Assembly (NCBI GenBank): GCA_900170005.1 | Contig: LT827128.1 | Location: 434,001 to 498,000, forward strand | Direction of reading: 5' to 3' | Origin: Gordonibacter massiliensis (ex Traore et al. 2017) | GTDB lineage: Bacteria; Actinomycetota; Coriobacteriia; Coriobacteriales; Eggerthellaceae | Length of the DNA stretch: 64,000 bases | Shown here: positions 15,431-23,343 of the stretch, one piece after another | Position numbering within the stretch: position 1 is the first letter of the stretch | Layout of the letters: the number at the start of each line of letters is the position of its first letter | Made by a program: the position numbers and the translations under genes | Notes under the pieces: generated by a model | Databases searched by the model: none | What the model was told of the DNA's origin: nothing | What the model saw: the letters and a program-made list of their open reading frames with translations, nothing else

Positions 15431-18229
15431 ATGACTGAGGAAATCGAAGCGCGGCAATCGAAGAAACAGGCTGATGATCAGCCTCTGAAGCTCGGGCGCC
15501 GCGGAACCCGCAGCGACGGGCTCCATATCCAGATGTACGAGAACCGCTATGTCGACGAAGACGGCGTCATGTGGGTCAAGTCCCGCTGCTGGGGGTGCCA
15601 TTGCAACTGCGGCATGCTCGTTGGCGTTAAGCCCGACGGCACCATCGAGGAAATTCGTCCGAACGAAGAGCAGGACACGGTGATGTGCGAGCGCGTGGGC
15701 GAGCACGGCGAGCGCATGATGAAGTTCCATTACCACAAGGATCGCATCAACTACGCGCTCAAGCGCGTGGGCGAGCGTGGCGAGGGCAAGTGGGAGCAGA
15801 TACCCTACGAGCAGGCGCTCGACGAGATCGCGGAAAAGCTTGACAAGCTTAAGAAGGAATACGGTCCCGAGACGCTGGCCATTTCCGAGGGCACGTACCG
15901 TTCGGGCCATCTCTGGGCGCGTTGCCGCTTCACGAACCTGTGGGGTAACCCCTGCAACCTGCTCGACCCCGGTCAAATCTGCTGGACTTGGATCTACGCC
16001 ATTAACATGGCGATATGCGGGTTCCAGATCGAGCTCTCGCTGCCGCCGACCATCTTTTATTCCAACTGCATCGTGCAGTGGGGCATCAACCCGAACCAGA
16101 AATACGGCCCCAAGGCCCCTGCATGGCGCCTGTACGAGCAGGTGCTCGCCAAATCCGATCGCCCGCGCATCATCGTGGTGGATCCCGAGGGCATCGAGAT
16201 GACGCGCCATGCCGATTTCTGGTTGCAGCCTCGTCCCGGCTCCGACCTGTCGATCATGATCGCTTGGGCGAACGTCATCCTCGCCGAAGGGCTTTACGAC
16301 GAGGCGTTTTTGAAGAATTGGACGAACACGACCTTCCTAATCCATGCCGAAACCAAGAAGCTGTTGCGGGCGAGCGACCTTGTCGAGGGCGGAAGCGCCG
16401 ATGATTTCGTGGCGTGGGATGAGGTCGCGGGAGAGCCGGTTGTATGGCTTTCCGATCAGTGCCGCTACGAGCGCGACGGCGTCGACAACGCTCTGTGGGG
16501 CGCCGACTTCAAGGTCAAGCTTGCGGACGGGTCGGAGATTACGGCCAAGACGGCCTTGAACGAGATATGGGACCGTATACGCGAGAACACGCCCGAAGTG
16601 GCCTCTGAAGTGTCGGGCGTTCCGGTGCGCAAGATCCGCGAAGCGGCGCGCTGCTATGCCGAGAACACTCCCGGCGTCATTATCTGGGGAATCGGCGGAG
16701 GCGATCAGCATGGTTACAACGCAACGGGTTCGGCGATAGCGAAGACCTTGCTGCGAGCCCTTACCGGCAACGTCGACGTTCTCGGCGGCGAATACGTGGG
16801 CGAACCCGGACCGGTTATGAGCAACGGCATGTTCCCCTTGCGCGAGTCCGAGATGGAGATGGCGTTCAAGGTCGAGCCGGAAACGCGGAAAAAGCTGCTG
16901 GGCGGAGACGTGAACCGCTTGGTGGGCTGGGAGGGCTTCGAGCCCATCGACGAGTGCTTCCAGAAGATGTGGCGCATCCCCCGTCCGCAAACGCACCAGC
17001 TGCTCGCCTCCGCTCCCATCGGTTTCCGCGCCATGATCACGGGAGATCCGTATCCGGTGAAGGCGTGCATCGTGTGGCATTCGAACCCGATGGCCTGGAT
17101 GGGCGACACGCATATGGTGCACGAGGCGCTCACGAGCCTCGACCTGCTGGTCGTGCTTGATTACTGGATGACGCCGACCGCCGCCTTGGCCGATTACGTC
17201 ATGCCCGCGGCCGACTGGATGGAGCGTCCGACGTGCACGACTTCGGAGGATTCCTCCGACTACATGATCTTGGGCGACCGTGCGGTCGTCCCCGAAGGAG
17301 AGCGCCACGTCGACTACGATTTCTTCCGCGGTTTGGGCGTCCGCCTTGGGCAGGAGGAATACTGGCCGTGGCCCACTTACGAGGACGCCATCGAGTACCG
17401 CGTCGCGCGCGTCGGCCTCACGTACGAAGAGGCGGTCGAACAGGGTGCGCTCTTCTCCGAGATGCGCTTCAACAAGCACGAGGAAGTGCTGCCGAACGGC
17501 AACAAGCGCGGCTTCGCCACGAGGTCCCATCGCATGGAGGTGTTCTCGTCCATCATCCAAGACGTTGGGTTCGATCCCGTGCCCGAGTACCGCGAGCTGC
17601 CCGACACCGCGCGCTCCAATCCGAAAATGGCCGAAGAGTACCCGATCACCTGCACCACGGGCGGGCGCTTCGTCCCGATGTTCCATTCGGAGTTTCGCCA
17701 ACTAGGGCTGGGCACGCGAGAGCAGTGGCCGTGGCCGTACTTCACCATCAACCGTCGCACCGCCCAAGATCTGGGAATCCGCGATGGCGACTGGTGTTGG
17801 ATTGAGAACAAGCGCGGTCGCATTCGCCAGAAGGCGAAGCTGACCACTTCCATCGGTCGCGACGTCGTCTCGGTGCAGGCTAGCTGGTGGTTCCCCGAGC
17901 TTCCCATGACCGAACCCTGCCTCGGAGGAATTTGGGAGTCGAACGCCAACGTGCTGACCAATTCCGATCCCGAAGCTATGGACCCGGCATGCGGCTGCTG
18001 GCATGACCGCGGCTTCTTGGTGAAAGTGTACCGCTGCGACGAGGCGTTCCCAAGCGAGCATATCGTGCCGAAGGTCCCCATCGAAGATTCCATTCCGGTG
18101 GTCATTCCGCCGGCGGATCGAGCCCTCACCCCGATGGGCCCGGTGCGCGAGGACAATTACGGACCTTACGGCTCCGAATGGGGAACCTGCCCCGACACGC
18201 CGATGGAGTGGGCGATCCACGAGGGGTAG
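15431..18229 (+). CDS. molybdopterin (bis-MGD) oxidoreductase, cytoplasmic; candidate catechol-dehydroxylase-like enzyme
   Basis: 932 residues, starting at the ATG after AGAGGAGGTAAGAGC. An N-terminal [4Fe-4S] motif is formed by Cys53, Cys56, Cys60 and Cys86 (CWGCHCNCG and DTVMCERVG). The molybdopterin domains of the DMSO-reductase family follow. Cys184 in GQICWTW is a candidate metal ligand; family position suggests it but sequence alone cannot prove it. The C-terminal MGD-binding domain starts near ITCTTGGRFVPMFHSEFRQL. There is no Tat signal, so it works in the cytoplasm, as acetylene hydratase and pyrogallol transhydroxylase do. The locus supplies a transporter, ferredoxin, chaperone and regulator. 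Gut Eggerthellaceae use relatives to dehydroxylate catechols; that role is inferred here. Confidence 0.9.
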   Translation: MTEEIEARQSKKQADDQPLKLGRRGTRSDGLHIQMYENRYVDEDGVMWVKSRCWGCHCNCGMLVGVKPDGTIEEIRPNEEQDTVMCERVGEHGERMMKFHYHKDRINYALKRVGERGEGKWEQIPYEQALDEIAEKLDKLKKEYGPETLAISEGTYRSGHLWARCRFTNLWGNPCNLLDPGQICWTWIYAINMAICGFQIELSLPPTIFYSNCIVQWGINPNQKYGPKAPAWRLYEQVLAKSDRPRIIVVDPEGIEMTRHADFWLQPRPGSDLSIMIAWANVILAEGLYDEAFLKNWTNTTFLIHAETKKLLRASDLVEGGSADDFVAWDEVAGEPVVWLSDQCRYERDGVDNALWGADFKVKLADGSEITAKTALNEIWDRIRENTPEVASEVSGVPVRKIREAARCYAENTPGVIIWGIGGGDQHGYNATGSAIAKTLLRALTGNVDVLGGEYVGEPGPVMSNGMFPLRESEMEMAFKVEPETRKKLLGGDVNRLVGWEGFEPIDECFQKMWRIPRPQTHQLLASAPIGFRAMITGDPYPVKACIVWHSNPMAWMGDTHMVHEALTSLDLLVVLDYWMTPTAALADYVMPAADWMERPTCTTSEDSSDYMILGDRAVVPEGERHVDYDFFRGLGVRLGQEEYWPWPTYEDAIEYRVARVGLTYEEAVEQGALFSEMRFNKHEEVLPNGNKRGFATRSHRMEVFSSIIQDVGFDPVPEYRELPDTARSNPKMAEEYPITCTTGGRFVPMFHSEFRQLGLGTREQWPWPYFTINRRTAQDLGIRDGDWCWIENKRGRIRQKAKLTTSIGRDVVSVQASWWFPELPMTEPCLGGIWESNANVLTNSDPEAMDPACGCWHDRGFLVKVYRCDEAFPSEHIVPKVPIEDSIPVVIPPADRALTPMGPVREDNYGPYGSEWGTCPDTPMEWAIHEG

Positions 18230-18240
18230 GGGCATGCATG

Positions 18241-18283
18241 CCTCCGGGGGGGGTCGCGAGACGTGCGCGGAGCCCCCCGGAGG
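18241..18283 (+). promoter_or_regulatory. 11-bp hairpin between the molybdopterin enzyme and ferredoxin genes
   Basis: CCTCCGGGGGG (18241-18251) pairs exactly with CCCCCCGGAGG (18273-18283) around a 21-nt loop. It starts 12 bases after the enzyme stop and ends just before the ferredoxin ribosome site, with no U tract. It may stabilise the upstream mRNA or lower expression of the distal genes relative to the enzyme. Confidence 0.55.
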
Positions 18284-18299
18284 GAAGGAGAGGGTGACG

Positions 18300-18560
18300 G
18301 TGTCTTCGCCGGAATTTTATCGGTCCGCCTGCTTCGCGCCAAAGATAGACCGAACTCGATGCGGCCTGTGCTTGCGTTGCGTCGAGGCGTGCGGGCTGGG
18401 GGTGATCGCGTATCGGAAGGAAACGGGGTTCGCGGCGGCGCGCGGCGTCTGCCGGAACTGCCGAAGATGCGTTGAGGCGTGCGGGAGGGGAGCGATTTCA
18501 ATCGAAGCCATGTTAAAGGGCTCTCCTTCGGTTTGGCAATCTAAAGGCCGGGAGCCGTAA
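18300..18560 (+). CDS. small ferredoxin with two [4Fe-4S] motifs
   Basis: 86 residues from the GTG at 18300, which lies 9 bases from AAGGAG; a GTG at 18294 and an ATG at 18234 are poorer. CGLCLRCVEAC and CRNCRRCVEAC are two CxxCxxCxxxC motifs, the second flanked by Arg residues. There is no membrane segment. It probably delivers electrons to the molybdopterin enzyme in the cytoplasm. The trigger-factor-like gene follows 29 bases later. Confidence 0.88.
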   Translation: MSSPEFYRSACFAPKIDRTRCGLCLRCVEACGLGVIAYRKETGFAAARGVCRNCRRCVEACGRGAISIEAMLKGSPSVWQSKGREP

Positions 18561-18589
18561 GGCGATCGGGTTCTGCAAGGGAGGACGAC

Positions 18590-19927
18590 ATGGCTCGGAG
18601 CACGGTAATCGAAATCGACTCGTCGAAAATTCGCGTGGACATGGTCGTGGGGGCGAGCGAGGTCGACGCGGCGATCGACGGCGCGCGGGCTGTCGTAGCG
18701 CAGCTCAAAACCCGTCCTCTCGGCGAGAGACAGATCGGGACCGATCCCGAGAAGGCCGTGGAGGGCGCCGTGGCAACCCGCGCCACGCGCGCCGTTGCCG
18801 AGCGTGCCATCAGGGAAGCCGTCGAGGAAAACGGGCTGCGCCTCGCAGCGCCTCCCAAAGCGGATATCGACCGATTGGTCGCACCCGGTTTCGACTACGC
18901 GTTCTCGGTGGTTCTGGACTTGGTTCCCGAGTTGTCCCTGTCCGATCTCGACGGCCTCGTTGCGCGCGTCGAGACGTCTCCCGAAGTTGCCCCGGAGGAC
19001 GTCGATGCGCGCATCGACGAGGTTCGCTTCCGCTCGGCAACCGTGCAAAGGGATTCGCTCGAGCCTATTTCCGAAGACGATTTCGTGGAGCTTTCGTTCG
19101 AAAGCTTCATCGACGGGAGGCCGTACGAGGGAAACGTCGCCGAAAAGTACCTGTACGCGATGGGCTCCCGCACCTTGCCGTGCGCCTTCGAGGACGGGCT
19201 TGTCGGTTTGCGCAGCGGGGATGCGGCCACCATCGAGTTCACGGTTCCCCTCGATTACGAGAATCGCGAGCTGGCCGGCAGAAAGGCTCGGTTCGACGTC
19301 GTGATTGGAAGGGTGGCGTCCCACACGATGCCCGAGGCCGACGACGATTTCGCCCGTACGTTCGGCTACGAGAGCATGGCCGTCTGGCGCGAAAAGCTCT
19401 TCGTCGATTTGGCGTCCCGGAAGCAAGCTGCTTATCGGGATGCTTGCGAAAAGGCCGCTCGCGCTGCACTGGCGGACCGTTTGACGGGCGATGTCGACCA
19501 GAATCTGCTCGACCGTCACGCGGAAGGGATGTACCAGGCGTTCAGGAGGGATCTGCTTCAGCAGGGTGTTTCCTTCGACGATTACCTTGACCGCCTTGGC
19601 CTTACCGAGACGGATGTCAGAAGAGGGATAAAGGAGGAAAGCGATGTCTTTGTTCGCGAGAATTTAGCGTTGGAAAGCCTGTTTCGCATGTTAGGGTACG
19701 TGATAACCGACGAGGACGTGCAAATCACGTTGAACGAACTGGCCGGGGAAGGCGCTTTGGGTGTGAAAAACCCAGAATTATTCTCACATGACCAGATGAC
19801 GGCCTTGAGGGAGATGACCGTGCATCGCAAGGCGACGGAATGGCTTCTCGCGCATGTGAGATTCGAAGCGGAGGCGAGCTCGGCTTGCGTCAGCGTTTCG
19901 GGCTCGACGCCCTCGAACGCAGCGTAA
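18590..19927 (+). CDS. trigger factor paralogue (chaperone/PPIase), probably dedicated to the molybdopterin enzyme
   Basis: 445 residues with the full trigger factor order: N-terminal domain (about 1-110), FKBP-type PPIase domain (about 150-245, with DFVELSFESFIDGRPYEGN and GFEDGI-like AFEDGLVGLRSGD), and a helical C-terminal domain. The ribosome-docking signature GFRxGKxP is replaced by RPLGERQIG, so general nascent-chain work is unlikely. Lying between the ferredoxin and regulator genes, it looks like a private folding or cofactor-insertion factor. The housekeeping tig gene is expected elsewhere in the genome. Confidence 0.87.
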   Translation: MARSTVIEIDSSKIRVDMVVGASEVDAAIDGARAVVAQLKTRPLGERQIGTDPEKAVEGAVATRATRAVAERAIREAVEENGLRLAAPPKADIDRLVAPGFDYAFSVVLDLVPELSLSDLDGLVARVETSPEVAPEDVDARIDEVRFRSATVQRDSLEPISEDDFVELSFESFIDGRPYEGNVAEKYLYAMGSRTLPCAFEDGLVGLRSGDAATIEFTVPLDYENRELAGRKARFDVVIGRVASHTMPEADDDFARTFGYESMAVWREKLFVDLASRKQAAYRDACEKAARAALADRLTGDVDQNLLDRHAEGMYQAFRRDLLQQGVSFDDYLDRLGLTETDVRRGIKEESDVFVRENLALESLFRMLGYVITDEDVQITLNELAGEGALGVKNPELFSHDQMTALREMTVHRKATEWLLAHVRFEAEASSACVSVSGSTPSNAA

Positions 19928-19974
19928 CGGGTTGCGCTCCGTTCGAGGGCGGCTCTAATCGTCCAAGGGGAAGG

Positions 19975-22671
19975 ATGGGTTCGATGGGGCAAGCAGCGCG
20001 CTATGCGGTTCCAGCCGCTCGGGGCGGTGACGTGTCCGTCGCACGGCTTGACGCAATGGTGATGCGCGGGGTGGAAAAACCCCTGATGCTCATCACGGGT
20101 CCTTTCGGATCGGGCAAGACCACGCTTGCCGCCTCGGTAGCGCGAAAGGTCGAGACTCGCGACGGATGGGTTGCTGCGTGGATACCGGCAACGGTGCTTG
20201 ACAGCGATCTTTCCGTATTCGGGCGGCGAGTAGTCGAGGCTCTGCAAGAAGCGCTTGGCGAGAGATGCGCGGCCTTTCCCGAGTTGTCAGCCGAGCTGAA
20301 CGGGCCCTGCTTCGATTGGCCGGCTTGGGCGCATTCGTTTTCTGAATGGGCGGTCGCCGAAGACGTGCAGGTGCTTTGCGTGGTCAATAATGCGCAGATG
20401 CTGACGAGCGAAGGGGTCGTTTCCTTTTTGGAAGGCTTTGTCGGCTCGGCGACGGGCAACGTTCATCTCGTGCTGGCAGGTAGATGGAATCCCGGCATCT
20501 CTTTGTCCCGCTTCCGATTGAACGACTCCGTCGAAGAGGTGAGAGCGAGCGACCTAGCGCTCACGGAGCAGGAGTCGATCCGCTTTCTCAGGGAGCAGGG
20601 AGTGAAGCTTCCCGCCTCCGCAGTCCATGAAGCCCACCAGCTCACCTTGGGATGGGTAGCTGGATTGCAGATGCTGTCCAATGCCGTCAAGGAAAAGCGG
20701 TCGGGATTCGCCTTGGAGGATTTCAAGGCAGACGACCAATGGATCGTCGATTTGTTGCAAGAGGAGATCATGCCCGGTTTGAGCGACGAGGCGCAACAGG
20801 CCATGCTCAGGACTTGTCTTCTCGATCGGCTGTGCAAAGCTCTTTTCGAGGAGCTGACGGAAATCGACCGCGGCGGTCGCGTTATGCACGAGCTGACGAC
20901 GGCGAACGTGTTGGTGCCCCTGCGGGACGACGAGACCTTCCCTGAAGATGAGGCATGGTTCAGGTACCATCCGCTTTTCACGGGCGCGCTTCGCCATATC
21001 ATGTTCTCAGAAGTACCTTCCCTCGAAGTGAGGGAGGCGGCACTGGTCGCCGTCGATTGGTACGAGAGCGCAGGTAGGTACGGGCTTGCGATCAAGACGG
21101 CTCTTGCCCAGGGCGAGTACACGCGCGCGTTTGACCTCATGTCGAGCCATCTCTATGCGATCCTCGCGCATACCGACAGCTCGGTTCTTCCCCGATGGCT
21201 TGAAGGCCTGCCCCATCCCCATCGCGAGGACGAGTATTTGTATTTCCTCATCAACGCGTGGGCGAACTTCATTGCAGGAAAAACGAAACGTGCTCAAATA
21301 TGGCTTCAACAGGCAGAATCTCGCTCTTCCGACAGTGGGCTGTCGGTTTATCGAGGAGCCAATTGCGTGTACCAAACCGTGAAGGTCGGCACCATGGCGT
21401 TTGCGGGCGAGTACCATAGGACGATCGAGCTCGGATCTTCCTTGCTCGACAACCTCGGGGGCCCGCAACTGTTCTTGCGTTGTACGATCATGCACAATAT
21501 GGGAGAGGCTTTCCAGCGGTTGGGTAGATATCAAGAGGCTTATGAGTACTTCATGCGGGCGCGGGTGAACGCCGAGATCGCAGGGCGTCGGACTATCGAG
21601 CTGCTTTGCGCGTGCGAGATCAGCTGGCTTCAGTACGCGCAAGGACAACTCGACGCTTCGTCGAACACGGCCATGCGCGCCCTTGCCTCTTGCAGCGACG
21701 AGGAGCGGCGGGCTTCCTGGTCGGTAGGGTTGTTGCATGTGGCCCTCGCTCGCGTGTACCTCTGCTGGGACGAGGTCGACAAGGCCCTCGAACATCTGAG
21801 CGAGGCGTTCCGAATGCTCGGACCCACGACGAATTGCGATGGGTATTTGGAGGCCCGCGTAGTTTTAGCGAAGTGCAAGCGGGCACATGGCGAGATGGAG
21901 GACGCCTACGACATCCTTGTCGGAGCCTACGAGCTGCTCAAGACAGACAAAGTGCCGCGTGGGGTGAACCTCTTGATCCTTACGGTCTTTGCGGAGAGCC
22001 TTGTCGACATGGGGCAGGTTGAGCGGGCGCGGTCGGTGCTCGACGAAGCGCGTCTCCAAACATGTCAAGAGGACGCGTTCTACCAGGTTGCCGAATCATG
22101 CGTGGCCGCTCGCATCGACATGGCCGAAGGTCGTTTCGACGAGGCGTTGAAACGCTTGGCCGACGCGCGATCCAATGCGCTGTTGGCGGGTCTCGCGCTG
22201 CAGGGGCATGACTGCCTGGTTTTCTCTGCGTGCGCCCTGTTCGCGTCGGGATCGAGGGCCGAAGCGGTGACGTTGATGTCCGAGGCGCTTGACGAGGCGT
22301 CTGACGAGGGACATGTCCATGCATTCAGGCGCGGTGTGCCCCTGCTCGATGCGCTGGTGTACGAGATCGCGCATCCCGCGAACAGCAATCTGGTTCTGAC
22401 GAACGAACGTCGGAAGGCTCGGAAGTTCGCTGAAGAGCTTATGGAACGGGAGATGCCCATCGAGTTATCGACGGACAAAGCGGGTGCGGGCTCGTGCGAA
22501 GATGTCGAAATTCTCCTGTCCGATCGCGAGCGACAGGTTTACCGTCTGCTTAAGCAGGGAAAGACGAGGCGGCAGATATCGGAGGAGTTGGGCATCAGCC
22601 TCAACACGGTGAGGACGCACGTTCGCAGCATTTACGAGAAGACCGGTGTGCACGATCGATCGTTGCTCTAG
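19975..22671 (+). CDS. MalT-type LuxR family transcriptional regulator (large ATP-binding activator)
   Basis: 898 residues. Walker A GPFGSGKT at 42-49 in an AAA/STAND-type ATPase domain, a helical TPR-like middle, and a C-terminal LuxR HTH (SDRERQVYRLLKQGKTRRQ to NTVRTHVRSIYEKTG) that ends 8 residues from the stop. The start may be the ATG at 19975 or at 19984, both after AAGGGGAAGG. Proteins of this plan bind an inducer and ATP, then oligomerise and activate transcription. It is the last gene of the locus, 47 bases after the chaperone gene, and is the natural candidate for substrate-dependent induction. Confidence 0.92.
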   Translation: MGSMGQAARYAVPAARGGDVSVARLDAMVMRGVEKPLMLITGPFGSGKTTLAASVARKVETRDGWVAAWIPATVLDSDLSVFGRRVVEALQEALGERCAAFPELSAELNGPCFDWPAWAHSFSEWAVAEDVQVLCVVNNAQMLTSEGVVSFLEGFVGSATGNVHLVLAGRWNPGISLSRFRLNDSVEEVRASDLALTEQESIRFLREQGVKLPASAVHEAHQLTLGWVAGLQMLSNAVKEKRSGFALEDFKADDQWIVDLLQEEIMPGLSDEAQQAMLRTCLLDRLCKALFEELTEIDRGGRVMHELTTANVLVPLRDDETFPEDEAWFRYHPLFTGALRHIMFSEVPSLEVREAALVAVDWYESAGRYGLAIKTALAQGEYTRAFDLMSSHLYAILAHTDSSVLPRWLEGLPHPHREDEYLYFLINAWANFIAGKTKRAQIWLQQAESRSSDSGLSVYRGANCVYQTVKVGTMAFAGEYHRTIELGSSLLDNLGGPQLFLRCTIMHNMGEAFQRLGRYQEAYEYFMRARVNAEIAGRRTIELLCACEISWLQYAQGQLDASSNTAMRALASCSDEERRASWSVGLLHVALARVYLCWDEVDKALEHLSEAFRMLGPTTNCDGYLEARVVLAKCKRAHGEMEDAYDILVGAYELLKTDKVPRGVNLLILTVFAESLVDMGQVERARSVLDEARLQTCQEDAFYQVAESCVAARIDMAEGRFDEALKRLADARSNALLAGLALQGHDCLVFSACALFASGSRAEAVTLMSEALDEASDEGHVHAFRRGVPLLDALVYEIAHPANSNLVLTNERRKARKFAEELMEREMPIELSTDKAGAGSCEDVEILLSDRERQVYRLLKQGKTRRQISEELGISLNTVRTHVRSIYEKTGVHDRSLL

Positions 22672-22686
22672 GCTTTTGCTCGTTGG

Positions 22687-23343
22687 TCACGCTGAGAACA
22701 GCTTGCGTACCTCGTCGGCCAGCTGCTTGCGGGTGAACACGACCAGCGCCAGCAGGAACACGCTGGCCACGAGCGCGCTCACATTGGCGAGCACGTCCCA
22801 GGTGGTCAGGCCCAGCGCCACGAGCGCCAGCGGGATCAGCCCCAGCACCACGTCGAACAGCAGGTACTTGGCGTACCCCGACACGAACGTGCCTCGGAAC
22901 ACGGCCACGAGCACGGCGTCGAACACGAGCGCCAACAGGCATATGCCAGGTATGACGAACGTGGTCACCACCGGATTGCGCGTGATGAGGTACCACAGGG
23001 CTGCGATGGCCAGCACTATGAGGAAGTAGCGCACCACCACGCGCAGAAAGTCGGGGGTGTGCACCAGGATGTTGCGCACGAACAGGTAGTTCACCACGAG
23101 CCCCAGGCACACGGTGAGCACGATGTCGCCCGGCAGCGACACGAGTCGCCCCAGAAACAGCATGACCAGCAAGCAAGCTCCGGTGGCGAAGGCCAGCACG
23201 CGCAGCGCCACGGCCCCCGATTTGCGCACCTCGTTTTTGGGGAACGCCGAGGGCTCCGCCTCGCCCGTGAGCTCGGCCTGGCAGAGCGGGCAGCGGTCGA
23301 GGTCGCCGGTGAACCCGACGCCGCATTTGCCGCATCGTTTCAT
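22687..23343 (-). CDS. DUF6320-type membrane protein with an N-terminal zinc ribbon
   Basis: 218 residues. MKRCGKCGVGFTGDLDRCPLC is a zinc ribbon with two CxxC pairs. After a linker come about six membrane helices (50-205), then a short basic tail. Its ATG overlaps the stop of the acyltransferase gene by 4 bases, so the two are coupled. It is convergent with the LuxR gene, with only 15 bases between the stops. The function is unknown; its neighbours suggest a lipid or ester-linked role at the membrane. Confidence 0.82.
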   Translation of the reverse strand: MKRCGKCGVGFTGDLDRCPLCQAELTGEAEPSAFPKNEVRKSGAVALRVLAFATGACLLVMLFLGRLVSLPGDIVLTVCLGLVVNYLFVRNILVHTPDFLRVVVRYFLIVLAIAALWYLITRNPVVTTFVIPGICLLALVFDAVLVAVFRGTFVSGYAKYLLFDVVLGLIPLALVALGLTTWDVLANVSALVASVFLLALVVFTRKQLADEVRKLFSA

